From the NCBI GenBank assembly GCA_037349315.1, contig JBAIAC010000010.1:36868001-36932000 (forward strand): a stretch of 64,000 nucleotides of DNA, read 5' to 3'. Position 1 is the stretch's first letter, and each line of letters opens with the position of its first letter. The notes beneath the pieces are model-generated. The model was not told the DNA's origin. It made no database searches and worked only from the letters and a program-made list of their open reading frames with translations. Positions 1-12,254 of this stretch are shown piece after piece. The position numbers and the translations under genes are program-made. This DNA is from Chelydra serpentina (taxonomy: Eukaryota > Chordata > Testudines > Chelydridae).

Positions 1-579
1 ACATTAAAGATTTAATATACTGTAAACGCATTGCATTCTGACTGCTAAACTACAGGGTACTGGTTTATTTATTTACTGTTTTGTTGTATTTTTAGTGATC
101 TCTTATTACTTCAGTACCAATACATTTCTTTGCTGAATTTTTAACACAGATGGCATGATAAATATCCATTTGGATCTCAGAAGGGGGTAGGCTTAAAACC
201 CAAAGTGTCAATTACTTCCTCAAAAGCAGATGGGACTGAAATAAAAAGGAGATATCTGACAGGCTGGCTGCTTGCAACTCACTGCTGAAAGTTAGAGATT
301 CTTAGGGTGGAGTGTGAACAAGTCCCACCTCCCATGAGCAGGTATGGAAACCAAGGGCCTGATCCAGCACCCTTTAAATCAATGGAAAGATGTGCAGTGA
401 ATTCAGTGGGCATCGGGCCAGACACCAAAGCAGGGAATGGAACTCAGGGAAAGAGAGATTTGGCATCTGGTGAGGACAAATGGCAGGAAAAAAAGCCATC
501 ATCTACATTTTCAGTTGTGAACAATGGCCTCTGAAACCCTTTAAAGGAGGCACTCAGATCCCATGTGCTAAAATTCCCT
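1..579. other. Left flank, no gene seen
   Basis: No gene or recognisable repeat is seen here. The short open frames lack any family resemblance. Homology to units B and C is not visible in this stretch; it starts near 580, where the sequence begins to match the start of unit B at about 12385. Confidence 0.5.
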
Positions 580-1108
580 AAATAAATAGTATGGAAAATC
601 TCCTGAGCAATAATAAGTCCGCAGAGGGCACTGTGATGAAACAGCTCTGGGTGAATCTGCTACTGCTTTTCTGGCTCCTGACCAGACAGAGCAGTCAGGA
701 GAGGGAAGGTTCCCTGGCAGCTGGGATGGCGGGAAATCTGTAGCAAAGTGACAAAGGCAGCTGTTCCTGGCGAAGTCTAAGCATGGCAGAGCTGGAAATG
801 GTTGTGGGTGCAGGTGGTGATTTAAGACTGAGAAGGCATGTATGTAAATAGTATAGATAAGGGTATATGCAGCATATAAATAAACAAATTGCACTTAAGA
901 TATCTGACTGTGATATTAATTTCTCTCCATCAATGGAAAATGATCTGCTGCAAGGCCTGAAAATTCACCACTCCTCAGCCAAAGGGCAACAATACATTAG
1001 ATAAAATATCTGGATTTGGAGGCAACAAACTACAAATGTTTTTGATGTTTGTATGTTAAATGGCTTCACTATAGTCACTGCCATAATTATTTTGATTTAA
1101 TATAACGA

Positions 1109-1111
<3 letters not shown>

Positions 1112-1140
<29 letters not shown>
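1112..1140 (+). repeat. (CA)n microsatellite
   Basis: An uninterrupted CA run of about 14 units. Unit B does not have it at the matching place but has its own imperfect CA run near 14495-14527. Confidence 0.95.
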
Positions 1141-1145
<5 letters not shown>

Positions 1146-1199
1146 TTCAAAATGGTGTTATAGCTTCTTGTTACCTAATTTAGTAGCCACACTGAAATT

Positions 1200-4100
1200 T
1201 TCAAATGTGGAGGCCTAAAGTTCAGTTCCAAAATCCATAATTAAACCCTGCAGAAACTCATAGTACCTTTTTAGGTGCCTAAATATGGATTCAGGAGCTA
1301 ACTTTAGGCACCCAAGTTATTTTAAATATTGATCAGAGTGTTCCATCAACATACCGCACAATTCCTCATTAGTTGGCCCAGCACATTGCATGTACTCCAA
1401 TAACAACATTGCTTCTGGATTGCAAATCCTCAATTCTAGCCATGAACCTTCTCAGTAGGGTAGTACATTTGACATTGGAGAAATTGCGAAGTACTCTGTT
1501 TTGGCTGTAGAAGTGTTTCTTCTCAGCCAGCCTTTGTTCTACATGTGCTTTGCTCAGTAGCGATGGTCTCCTGAAGTGAGACCTTGGATAGAGCTAGGGG
1601 TACAGTGAGAACAGTTTGCCTTGTGGTATTCACTACTTGTATGACTAGTCGTGGCTTGAATTTAGAAATGCAGAGACACATGGTCGAAACAATCTTTCAA
1701 GAACCTTCATAATGTTTAGGGGGTTGAAATGGTCGAAGACTGAGGTGTAAAAGTAGAAAAATGTGAATGAGACACTTATTTCTGGAATAGTTTGCGCATC
1801 CCTAAATGTAACTGACCATCTTTGGATTCCCTTTCCCTTATGAGACATCCCCCTGTTTTAAAAGTCATTAAAGTGGTTCCTTTTTTTCATTTATCTCAAT
1901 TGATTATTATAATTTAACATCTACATTGCAACAGAACATAGAGACCACAGACAGGTTAGGGGCCCATCAACATTAGACAATAAGGGTTTTCCCCCATGGA
2001 AAATATCAGTGAAAGTGAAAAATCATTCATTTTGGTTGGAAAATGTTTGTGGTTTTTTGCCACTGTAACGCCTCCTGGGTGCTCTAGCTCAAGTGCCTCA
2101 GGCGCGATTCTCCTCTATAGGCTGAGCTCCCTGGTTAGACTATATCTTCTGTGATGTGCTACAGTCTCCCCTCTGGCTGAGTGGTGGTTATACAGCATGA
2201 GAGTTCCATGGTCATGGTGCATTATGGGAGATGAAGTCTGGCTGTGGAGAATTGGAGTGGAGTGTGAAGACAGAAGAACTAGAGTGTCTGGCACTCAAAA
2301 CACAATTCCCCTGGGGCACTGTGGCAGAAATTCAGTATTGAAATATTTTGGGTTTAGGATGAAATATTTTGGCTTGTGGCCATTTAGTTTTTTGATGAGA
2401 AATTGTAAATTTCCATTGAAAAGAGACACTTCTTGCAAAAAAAATGTGTTTAGCCAAAACGAAAAACAATTTTGACAGAACATTTTCAACCAGCCCTATT
2501 GAGCAGAGTAAATGACTGCCCCTGTCCTATAAAGCTTATAATGTAGAAGACCTTCCATGGCTTTATATTTAACATATTTAAGTAGAGGTAAAGTTCATCC
2601 TCCCATTTCCAGTATGAGTGTGAACCAAATCAAATAATCTCCTCACTGGGTTGTATGTGCATAATTTTTTCAGTTGCAGCAGCAGAATGAAGAGTTACAG
2701 AGTAAATCTGCCAAAGGAAAGACACGATAGGAGACTTGTGAACTCACCAGAGACAGCTGCAGGTCTTCTTTGCTGTATATATACTAGCAACAACCCAGTT
2801 ACTCTGATAAAAAAGGAGGAAAAATTTCAAATGCATTTTCATTGAGCATTGCCACAAGGAGTCATATGGAGAAAAAAAGCAATCAAACAAGCATTGCAAG
2901 TTATTAAGAAAATGCTTTATACACACTTGGCAGGTAAGCTCTAAAACTGTTCATTGATTTGAATCAGAATATTTTCTAACTGAAACCAAAGACTAGAAAC
3001 AAAAGCAAAAATCACAGCCAAAAATGTTTTCAGTGAAGAGATGAAGTACGGAGAGAGATCAGGTAAAACATTTTTCACTCCAATGTAATGATGTAACCAG
3101 CTGCATTTTGTAAAGGACTAGACGAACTGCAATTTATTTGATTTTCCAGTCTAAATAGTGGACTGACTGTAATGAGAAAAAGTTTTCTTGTGATTCTTTC
3201 AGAGGAAATATTTGTCTCTGTATCATAAAAATAACTTGAACCACTGTAAAATAAAGAAGTGAATTGAATCTTAAATTGTGTGGCAAGATCATTCAGAAAC
3301 TGACTAGAGAAGGACAGCCGGATCATCTTCAACAATTTATGCTATGCCAGTGACAGATAGAACAGCTGTAAATGGTATTAATGAGCTGATAATTACCAAT
3401 GTGAGGACTGCAGGGCTAGGCTAGTAATATTGTTTTTCATGAGATTGCAGTCTCTTACTGAGCACACACACTGTGCAATTTCTTATGAATGTTAATGTCA
3501 CATACCCTTTCAAAGTACTAAGGCAAGATAATATACAAAGATCCTTTCCTGCAAACACTCTTATTCACTTGTGGTAAACAGTAAACACTGGTGCTACTCA
3601 TGGGGGAGTAAAGTTATACACATGCTTAAATGCTTGTAGGAATAAACTTTATTAGACATAACATCTAATATTGATTCCATCAAAGTCAGTGTTAAAACCC
3701 TTGATGACTTTAATGGGGTCAGAATTTGGCCTACAATAGACCTGATACTTTGTATATCTTTGATGTAAGAGGTAGACAGGTGAATGATCACAAAATGTTA
3801 AGCATATGCACAGAATAATTGGCTTTTGGGTGCATTCATATTACACAATTATTTATATAAGATAAAGAACCGTACTATAATGACTCTACATTTTGATATC
3901 AGCCTGGCATACCTGTTGTAAACCTGTAATATGTTTATAATGGCAAATGTTCATATTCTTATCATGCAATGGCGTTTCAAATGGATTTTAGAAAAGTATG
4001 CCAGAAAGCTTTCATGTACTCTGGGGTACAGAAATAGCCTTATATGAACCTGACAAGCTGGGAGAAATAAAAGAAAATCAGGAAAAGGTGAGGGACAAAT

Positions 4101-4700
4101 AAGGGGGATAGATAACACAGGAGAAGGGATATGGAACTATAGAATCGAAAAAGTAAGAAATGGAGCTTGCAGAGGGGAAGTTGATTTGATTAAAAGCTGT
4201 GTTCTATTGAAGAATGAGTCCCTGAACTGTACATAATCTAAGTATCTAACTAAATTTGGGGACCTTGTAGCATGAGAAACTAGAAACTCTTGTTGGCGTT
4301 ACTAGGGGAATACAATTCCTTAGTTTACTACTGTGAAATAATGTTAATTAAATGCCCAAACTGTAATAACATACATAACATGTGTGTACATTTATGTATA
4401 TGTGCGTATGCATGCACACACTAGCATATAGGATGTACCTTCTCAGGCCACAGTGGCCACCTTAAAACTCCATTACTTTCATTCTATTGTACACCAAGAA
4501 CTGTGCACCAGTTTGCTGGCATAAGGAATAGCATGTAGAGGAGAGTGTGCAGACTGTAATGTGACATCTTTTTTTCTTCTTACACATGTATATTTGTAAT
4601 AGTAAATACTGATTTAAATTAAAAAAAACACCAGAAGTCTTAAATAACAATTATCCATAATAAAGGATTAATACCGTTCACTAAACTGGTGTCGTTTTGC
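1200..4700. other. Gene-free upstream part of unit A
   Basis: No coding sequence is supported. It is a mixture of unique and old repeat sequence that matches unit B (about 12580-16470) and unit C (about 34125-38060). Around 1930-2510 a stretch is framed by TTGGTTGGAAAATGTTTG and the inverted ACATTTTCAACCAGCC-like end, which looks like an old DNA element. Within it 2066-2330 is present in A and C but missing in B. Confidence 0.5.
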
Positions 4701-5039
4701 CTGTTTTTCAAATTTTTCAATGCTTTGAGGCACAGATTGTTCAGGAAACCTCAATGACTCCTCAGCATGATGCTATTATATTTCTCTTATTCCTAGCCAA
4801 GTAAGTGTTGAGGATATGCACCTCAGTGGATTAATATTACAACCAGAAACATGTCTGCAGGTACACACCCAGTGGCCTACTGGCAGACATGCTAAAATGA
4901 GGATGGTGTCAGTGAGTTTGTGTCACTCTTTTACCTTGAGGTCTGGCCAGCGTCACAAAGTGTTGCATGTTAAAATCTTTATAGCATCAACCAGTTTGGG
5001 TTTTCTGATGCTGCAATGTCTCACTTGGAAGGATGGGTA

Positions 5040-5492
5040 GTACCTCCAGGAACAAAGATGTCTGAGATGATGCGTAGAGCTGTGCAATCAGTGACGGATT
5101 AGCCACTGGGCCAACGAGGTCCGTGCCCTGGGGCTCCGGCCAATTGGGCAGGCTCCAGAAAATGAGCGCCCCCGTGCCCCAACCTGCTCCACCTCCCCGA
5201 TGCCCCTGCCGGGGAGTGGGTTTGGAGGGAGTGGGGAGGCTTGCCCCGCCCTGTGCGCCCACCCGATGCTCCTGCTGGGAAGCGGGGGAAGCCTCTGCAC
5301 CTCAATCCTACACCCCGGCAGGAGAACCAGGCGGGCAGAGCAGGGCAAGCCCCCAGCGCCCCGATCCATTTCCATGGCAGGAGTGTGGGGGAGATGCAGG
5401 GAGGACTGCAGGCAGAAGGGGTGGAGAGGGGCTCCCACTTGGTCTGACCCAGGGCCCAACAAAACTGTAATCCATCTGTTTGCGCAATACAG
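5040..5492 (+). other. Predicted 5' noncoding exon end of TAAR4 copy A, split by an insertion
   Basis: The exon end is inferred from a strong donor, CAG|GTGAGTG, at 5490-5496. The same donor is kept in copy B (after 16855) and copy C (after 38440), each followed by a splice acceptor just ahead of the TAAR4 start. The intron would be 5493-5864, 372 bp. In this copy a GC-rich insert lies directly before the donor. The 5' limit of the exon and the promoter cannot be placed. Confidence 0.45.
5092..5481. mobile_element. GC-rich insertion in the predicted TAAR4 upstream exon (copy A only)
   Basis: About 390 bp of GC-rich sequence absent from copies B and C. It is flanked by GTGCAATCAG (5082-5091) and GCGCAATACAG (5482-5492), which look like a diverged target-site duplication; copies B and C have a single GTGCAAATCAG. 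The open frames inside come from its high GC content. The family is not recognised. Confidence 0.65.
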
Positions 5493-5864
5493 GTGAGTGT
5501 CATATGTTTCAGGCTTTCATTGTGCAAACCTTTTACTATAGTGCTTATAGTGTTGAATGTAAACTCCATAGCAAAAATATCCAATATTACTTAGAATTTT
5601 TGAGCATCTTAAGATTCAAAAGTATTTAGGAAATGGTTCAGCCATTTTTTTTTATCATTGGGCCAAATTCTGCTATCTGTTATACTGACGTACGTCTGGA
5701 GTAACTCCTCTAAAGTAAATAGGAATTGTTCTGAATTGATGTTTTTACAACTGAGAGTAGAATTAGGCCTATTATTTTTAAGTGTTAACCAACTAATCTG
5801 AAACACAGGTCTGCAGATATTGCTACTGTTCATATCACTATGTTTATTTTTTCTTTTTCCCCAG

Positions 5865-5917
5865 AACTGGCTGTATTGTAATACTTTTGAAAAGGTTACT
5901 GTCGTTGATCCCAAATC
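5865..5917 (+). other. TAAR4 copy A: 5' UTR part of the coding exon
   Basis: A strong splice acceptor (long T tract, then TTTTTCCCCAG) ends at 5864. The 53 bp from there to the ATG are nearly identical in copies B and C. Several TAAR and odorant receptor genes have upstream noncoding exons, so this is a plausible layout. Confidence 0.6.
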
Positions 5918-6961
5918 ATGAATTCATCCATCCTCTGGAGTCCACAGAATGTGCAGTATTGCTTTGACTTTGTTAACAGTTCATGTCCTAGAAATGTAAG
6001 GTCTACAATCAGTCTTTGGGCTATGTACATCTTCATGGTGGGAGCAATAGTGCTCACAATGGGTGGAAATATGCTTGTGATCATTTCCATCGCTCATTTC
6101 AAACAGCTTCACTCTCCAACCAACTTCCTGATCTGCTCCATGGCAACTACTGACTTTTTGCTTAGTTTCATTGTTATGCCCTACAGTATGATCAGGTCTA
6201 TTGAGTCATGCTGGTATTTTGGAGACCTCTTCTGCAAACTCCATACTTGTTGTGATATAATGCTCTGTACCACCTCTATTTTCCATCTGTGTTTTATCTC
6301 TGTTGACCGTTACTACGCGGTATGTGACCCACTGCATTATGTCACCAAAATAACTGTCCCCGTGATAGTCCTGTTTTTATTAATTAGCTGGTCTGTCCCA
6401 TTCTTATTTGCCTTTGGCCTAGTTTTCTCAGAGTTGAATATTGATGGCATTGAGGTATATGTTGCTTCCATTGACTGCTGTGGTTTCTGTGCACTGATAT
6501 TTAACAAGCTTTGGGGAGCACTGGCTTCTCTTATAACCTTCTTTTTCCCAGGCACAGTGATGGTGGGGATTTATGTCCACATATTTACAGTGGCAAGAAA
6601 ACATGCAAGAGAAATTGCTAAAATCCCCAGTGCAATAAAATGTGTCTCTGCAATGAAAAACAAAATCTCTACAAAAAAAGAGAACAAAGCAACTAAAACT
6701 TTAAGTATAGTTATGGGGGTGTTTGTTTTTTGTTGGCTGCCTTTCTTTATCCTCACGATAGCTGATCCTTTTATTAACTTCTCAACACCTGAAGACTTGT
6801 ACAATGCCTTCCTCTGGCTGGGATACTTCAATTCTACTTGTAATCCAATCATTTATGGTTTATTTTATTCTTGGTTTCGCAAAGCATTTAAAATGATTGT
6901 GACTGGTACAATCTTCAGACCAGATTCCTCTACTCTTACTTTGTTTCCAGCATATAATTAA
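5918..6961 (+). CDS. TAAR4: Trace amine-associated receptor 4 (copy A)
   Basis: A complete 347-residue class A GPCR, the usual length for mammalian TAAR4. Seven membrane segments are visible. Landmarks: N51 (1.50), D79 (2.50), C106 (3.25), the amine-binding aspartate D113 (3.32, in CCDIMLC), D130-R131-Y132, P211 (5.50), CWLP at 272-275, and the TAAR signature NSTCNPIIYGLFYSWF at 305-320. Short tails and the ending IVTGTIFRPDSST match mammalian TAAR4 closely. There are N-glycosylation sites near the N terminus (N2). Family knowledge: TAAR4 is an olfactory receptor (2-phenylethylamine in the mouse) that signals through Golf. The ATG is fixed by alignment to the other copies and by the acceptor 53 bp upstream. 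All hallmark residues are present, so it is probably functional. Differences from B and C include I5, E232 and F285. Confidence 0.9.
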   Translation: MNSSILWSPQNVQYCFDFVNSSCPRNVRSTISLWAMYIFMVGAIVLTMGGNMLVIISIAHFKQLHSPTNFLICSMATTDFLLSFIVMPYSMIRSIESCWYFGDLFCKLHTCCDIMLCTTSIFHLCFISVDRYYAVCDPLHYVTKITVPVIVLFLLISWSVPFLFAFGLVFSELNIDGIEVYVASIDCCGFCALIFNKLWGALASLITFFFPGTVMVGIYVHIFTVARKHAREIAKIPSAIKCVSAMKNKISTKKENKATKTLSIVMGVFVFCWLPFFILTIADPFINFSTPEDLYNAFLWLGYFNSTCNPIIYGLFYSWFRKAFKMIVTGTIFRPDSSTLTLFPAYN

Positions 6962-7659
6962 TTAACCAAGTAGAGCTTTTATGAATGGATTAGCATTAAT
7001 AGCCTATGCTGTTTCTGAAGATATTTTAGTACAGTTCACATAGTGCCCTATATATTGACAATATTTACACGAATCTGCACATGCTTTGGAGAAACTCATT
7101 TGTAGCTTGTCTCAATAGGTATTGTTTAAGAATTAGCATGCTTTCTTAGTGAGCTGTCTGTCTGGATAATAGGAAGTAAAAGAACCGCCTGTCAAACTAT
7201 ACACTACGTTTTATTCAGCTATGTTTCTGTATATGCAGTGATCATTTTGACAACTACACTACAATGTCATTTCTGTGCAAGTACCATTTTGAGACTCCAA
7301 GTGCAGCATTTAAGTATTAATTTATCTAATTACCCATGTTTGAAAATGGACTCCCCATTGTCGTGGGCCCGAAAACGCCACCCTTACTCCAATTGAGAGT
7401 ATCTTTCCCTAAGGGTAATACAACTCAGCCCAAAATATTTTTTCTGGCTGAATAATTGGTCTTTATCTACATGCAGTCTGCCCAAGCCAGTCTCATACAC
7501 ACCAGTCAATGAGTAATTAAGTCTCTAGCGGGAAAGTGTTCTGAATGTTCATTGATTCAGTGTTCGGTTTGGGTTGTAGCTGCTGCACCTCTATCTCCAT
7601 GCATTACCAAAGTAGCTGAGGTCAGCTGAGAACCGTAGCAGTCCCGACTAACATGTGGG

Positions 7660-7768
7660 AGTTGGAGGATGCCAGGGGATGTTGTGAAAGGCCAAAACTA
7701 TGACTGGGTTCAAAAAAGAGCTAGATAAGTTTCTGGGGGGATATGTCCATCAAAGGCTATTAGGCAGG
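7660..7768 (+). mobile_element. CR1-like LINE 3' fragment, truncated
   Basis: Matches the first part of longer copies at 20170-20477 and 40630-40942 (GGTTCAAAAAAGAACTAGAT-like start, then GGTCCATCAATGGCTATTAG). It stops near 7768, where the sequence jumps to the region that matches 41250, so a deletion in unit A removed the rest. Confidence 0.6.
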
Positions 7769-10364
7769 ATCCCACAATATTAGGCTACCCCTGCAATTTT
7801 GCCAGACACTGGGGACTGACAGCGGGAGCCCTGGGCGGCTAACAGCCAGGGCTCCTGCTCTTAGCCCCCGGCGGCTGATGGCCAGGACTCCCACTGTCGC
7901 GACCCTTCCATTAATAGTTGCCACAAAATGTCTGGTTATCAAAAAAATTAGCAGGAATAATATAATACTTTAGTGTTTATATTGTTCTGGAAATTTTTTC
8001 TTACACAAATAGGTCTTCTCTGACTTTTCTAAATTACTGCAATTAATAAAGGTCCATTATTACTTTTCCAAGATTTTCCATGTTTTGTCTGTGACTCAGC
8101 CATGATTATTTGACAATTATCCCATGATTGAAGTAGAGCCTTCCTTATATTACTATATGTCTACATATTTGCCCACCAGCATATTTTGGGGTGGTATTTA
8201 TTGTGTCTGTTAGAGGGTGGATAGACACTAGAGGAGTCTTAACCAGAGACTGGGTTCCCCTTTCTGGTGACTAAACTGATTGTTTATGTGTCATGCACAT
8301 TACTGTAGTTGGAAATCAAACATGAATACCGGTTCAAAAGCAGTTGTTCTGTTATGTGAGGATGGGATCCTCTCTTAGCTGAGCCAGTAGGAGTTACAGT
8401 AGGCATGTCTCAGTTCAAAACTATTCTGCAAATCTAAAACTATTATTTACAAAAAGTGATTTCATATTCACCATTCTATGTGGCCAGAAATCACCAATCT
8501 ATTCAAGTGCCAGTGCTGACATTGTCAACAATGGAAGGAGATGGAGCTATCTCAAAGGCTTGGTAATGAGCCATGACATTTCCTCACATTTGAAACCCAG
8601 TCCAGTTTGCTAAAGCTGCTAACATCTGATGGCTTGTTCAAGAGTTTATGTGGAAAGAGTTGCACATCCTGATTTTCTGAAAATGACAATGAACACACAA
8701 TCAACATTTAAACCTTGTTTAAATGCAACTAAACACAAATTTGGGGCATAATCATCAGCTTGACGCAGTTTATGGGGTAAAGCAAAGATGGCTGTCACCC
8801 ACCTTTCTAAGCCAGGACTGCACGGGGGCCCAAATTGTCTCTAGTGCAAGTCAGAACAACCAGCTAGAATAGTCCCATGGTATAGCCCTCCTCCAAAACA
8901 TCCCCTTCTTCTCTCTGCTAACCCTGACATGTCCCCTGACCCTGGCCTTTGTATACTTAGACATGTTGGGCTTGATTAGAGACAGGAACCGCAGAGAGTT
9001 GGCTGTAGCTCCCCGATCTGGAGTTGCCCATCTCCAATGCAAGTTATTTCTGTACAGCGATATTAAGCCACTGGAGGATTGGACATAGTGGAGCTCTGTC
9101 CCACCCCACACTGTACCCTCCCTCTCCTTAGGCTGGGCACTCTGGGGTGGGGGTCAGTTGATGTAGGAGGCAGCTGTGCTACCCCTGTCAGCTTTATGCC
9201 AATGCAAAATGTCCTTGTTTAAAGGGAACTCTAGGCTGGCAACTTCCATAGGCTTTAAGGCCAATTTGTGCTGCTTACACTTATGGAGGACAAAGCAGAC
9301 TGGAGAACCTGGTCTTTCAGTCCTTGTTATTTGGGAGCTCTACCATTTTGACCTTCATGTGCCAGGCCACACAGCATGTTAGCGGCTTCTTTTTCCCCAG
9401 TTTCAATGTGATTTTTTAAAAATAAATTCAGTGTTTAGTTTTGATATGCAGTGAGATTTCACAGGTGCTTAAACAATGTTTTAAAAAACTCCGAACACTG
9501 CACAAGACATCAGACAGAGCTCAGGGGATAGACCTATGGAAGTTGTTTTTGTTTGAGAGTTTCCATGTGAGATTCATGTTCTCTCAGTTGCAAACAGCAA
9601 CAAAACAGCACAAGGAATCAGTGAGAGAATATAATGGGTGGGTGTCTCATTAACAGTCTTTCCCCAGAGTTTCCATGATCTTAAATACCCATAATTAATG
9701 TGATTCTTCTTAAGAGAACTTGTCAACTAAAGCTGTTTCAGATAGAACTTTGTTACATTCCAGCTCCCAAATAATTGGCAGAATGAGTACTGGTACTTTG
9801 TTGTTATAAAAAGGCCACAAGTCCCAGGAATTGCCTGAAAAAGAAAGAAAATGCTGCATGACAATCTCTCTCCCATATTGTTTGTATTTCCTCTGCTGGT
9901 CAGATTTCTGCAGTGTTCGTCTAGTTGGTTGCATCCACAGCTAATGTGGCAGCTAACAGGCAATGCCAGTGCATTGTTAGCTCCTCCACTCCCTGCTTGG
10001 AAATTGTTTTTTTTAAATTGTACTGCTTAAACATACATGACTAAATCATCAGCAGAGGGTGTATTGAAAGTGCAGGAAAAATGCCCATGGCTGCAATGAA
10101 CTCGCAACACCTTCCCCTCCTTCTCCCCCGGCCCCGCCCCCCGCTCATTTGCTCAATTAAGTGGATATTTGCATACATAGATCAGGTGATGGCATATCCA
10201 TGGTCATTATATTACAAAAACTGTGTAATACTCTGTTAGGTATTTTGCAGGTATGTGCACATTTCTGTGGGTACAACAGCTAAGTCACTCTGAAAAACTG
10301 ACACAAAATCCGTGTCCATATTGACTAGAAATCAGAAATTGCTGTTTTTCAATCAAATACAAGA

Positions 10365-10408
10365 TATATCTATATATCTATATAGATATAGATATAGATA
10401 TAGATATA
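10365..10408 (+). repeat. TATAGA/ATATCT microsatellite
   Basis: A short palindromic run of ATATCT units followed by GATATA units. Units B and C have only a short ATATAT or GATATA run at the matching place. Confidence 0.85.
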
Positions 10409-10639
10409 TGACATGGGTAGTATTCTGATGGAGATACTTGTACATGTGGATTGGAGTGAATTCCTTGCATATTGAGACGCTAATGGAGATGACAAAAAGA
10501 AAAAGACTAAAATCGAGCAATGACAATCCTGAAATTATGGGAAACTGATTACATGGGATATGCCCACTTCATCCTAATAGATAATCCCTACTCAGTGTTG
10601 CAGAGGATGATGGAAAACTCCTAGATAGGCCACAGATGG

Positions 10640-11345
10640 TTATTAGGCCTTGTCTGCACTATACAGTTTTGTTGACAAAAGTCATTGACAAAACAGTGGA
10701 GATGTACACACGACAATGCTCCTTCTGCCAACAAAACTCTCCAGCTTTGCCGACAAAGTAAAACCACCTTGACGAGTGGTGTAGAGCTTTTTGTGGCAAA
10801 GTTATATCGACAAAGTGTCAGTGTAGACACCGCATTTGGTTATGTCGCTGTAAATGGCCTCCAGGAGGTGTTCCACAATGCCCATCCTGACAGGGGTGTG
10901 CACAAGGTTTGGGCAAGCAGGGACACAGGCCCCGCCCCCCACGTAATCATTGGGTTCATGGAACTTCTCTAGCCCTGGGGCCACGGAGGTAGGGAAGAGC
11001 GAGCACCTGTCAGGGTGGAGGGAAGAGCGACCTTCTCCCGAGGCCAGGGCAGGGTGGGAAGGGAAGTTAGAGCGAGTTCCTGCCAGTGTCGGGGCATGGA
11101 GGAGGGAAGAGGGAGCTCCTGCCAGGGCTGGGGCCGGGGCAGAGGTTGGGGGGAGGGGAGAGCAAGCTCCTGCCAGGGCCAGGGCAGAGGTAAGAGTGTG
11201 CTCCTACCAGGGGGTGGGGGGAGCAAGCTCCTCCTGGGGCCAGGTGGGGGGAGAGGGAGAGTGAGCTCCTCAGGGTGGTGTAGACACTGTGTGGTAACTA
11301 TACTGACACTTGGTTGATATAGTTTCTCCACTAAAAGCTCTACAC
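10640..11345. mobile_element. Nonautonomous DNA element with a GC-rich core
   Basis: The left end GGCCTTGTCTGCACTATAC resembles ends seen at 57417 and, inverted, at 53594 (GTGTAGACAAGCCC). CGACAAAG-type motifs and GTGTAGAC words recur through it. The core is a degenerate minisatellite. No transposase is seen. The exact right end is uncertain. Confidence 0.4.
10985..11275 (+). repeat. Degenerate minisatellite, period roughly 50-60 bp
   Basis: Repeats of a module built on GAGCAAGCTCCTGCCAGGGC followed by G-rich sequence, at least five imperfect copies. It creates long open frames on both strands that are not genes. Confidence 0.7.
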
Positions 11346-12254
11346 CACTCCCAAGCTGACCCCTTATATGTCCCTGGACTCAGTAGGCTGGGTCGAGCAG
11401 CACTTTCAATCTGCCACCCTCATATGCCCCTGGACTCAGCATGTCCCTATCCCTCTGTCATGTTACAATTGTTCTGGTAGTAACCCACTTGCTGAGCAAA
11501 TCCCACAGGATTTTTGGGCGCAGCAGGGATCTTTAGCTTAGGTACGAGGAGTGTTGCAGCAGAGCGAATGGGGAAGCCAAAAAACACCCACGGGCGGGGG
11601 GGGGAGAGAGAGAAGCAACCAGCTTAGCTATGAAAGTTATTTATTGCCAGGTAATAACCATACAAGGGGAGCCAAACAAACTAAATAATTATAATATTAA
11701 ATCTAACTTAAATTTGATTATAAAAGTCAGGTTTAGAAAACTATAACTGATCACACAGGTCAGGGTCAGAAGGCTATACCTGGAGAGAGAGCGAGAGAGA
11801 GAGAGAGAGAGAGAGTTAGGTTCTCACCACTCCGTGACGCTTGAATCGATTGGGGATCACAGGCGGTGGTGGTCTCTGCAGGTCTGGAGTGCTGGAGACA
11901 GGCAGAGCCCCCAGCACGATCATCAGGAGAAGATGAAGTCCCAATGGAACTGATGCAGATTTTGGAACCAGACATCAGAACACTTACTTGAGCATAGGTA
12001 AGGGTTTTTCTAGGGAAAGAACAATGGTTTAAGGGAGAACACTAGATTTGTTTATGGGTAAACTGATGGCTCAAAGGAGTATACCAAAGTTATTTTGCTC
12101 AGGCTAGACAATAGGAACTGCTCATTCCTGGTTATGGGTTGTGTTCCTTGGAGGGAGCTCACAATGCAATTAGGCAGCTTCAGTATTTTGGATACCAATA
12201 AGGGATTTATTACTAGAATTGGTCTGATAAGTACTGAGCTGGGTGTGCGCAGGT
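11346..12254. other. Gene-free stretch at the end of unit A
   Basis: No gene is seen. It includes a G run near 11596 and a (GA)n run at 11782-11815. It has no visible match in units B or C, so it may be an insertion that I cannot classify. Confidence 0.4.
11782..11815 (+). repeat. (GA)n microsatellite
   Basis: GA run with one GC interruption, directly visible. Confidence 0.95.

Larger units (their letters stand above)
6962..10560. other. Gene-free downstream part of unit A
   Basis: No gene is seen. The sequence matches unit B (18593-22810, then near 23990) and unit C (39920-44510), with indels. It contains a truncated CR1-like LINE tail and a (TATAGA)n stretch. The open frames have no recognisable products. 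Confidence 0.55.

Noticed and set aside
2651..2845. 64-codon frame with a similar frame at 14749-14940
   Set aside because: Shared only because the units are duplicated; in unit C it is broken, and there is no domain or splice context.
5099..5584. Long overlapping frames on both strands near 5.1-5.6 kb
   Set aside because: They lie in a GC-rich insertion missing from the sister units and show no domain.
6337..6852. Minus-strand frames inside the TAAR4 genes (also 17968-18462, 39295-39789)
   Set aside because: They are shadows of the receptor coding sequence; they recur in all three copies only because the genes are similar.
10950..11331. Open frames of 100-120 codons on both strands
   Set aside because: They come from the minisatellite; the amino acid content is repetitive and the frames overlap on opposite strands.
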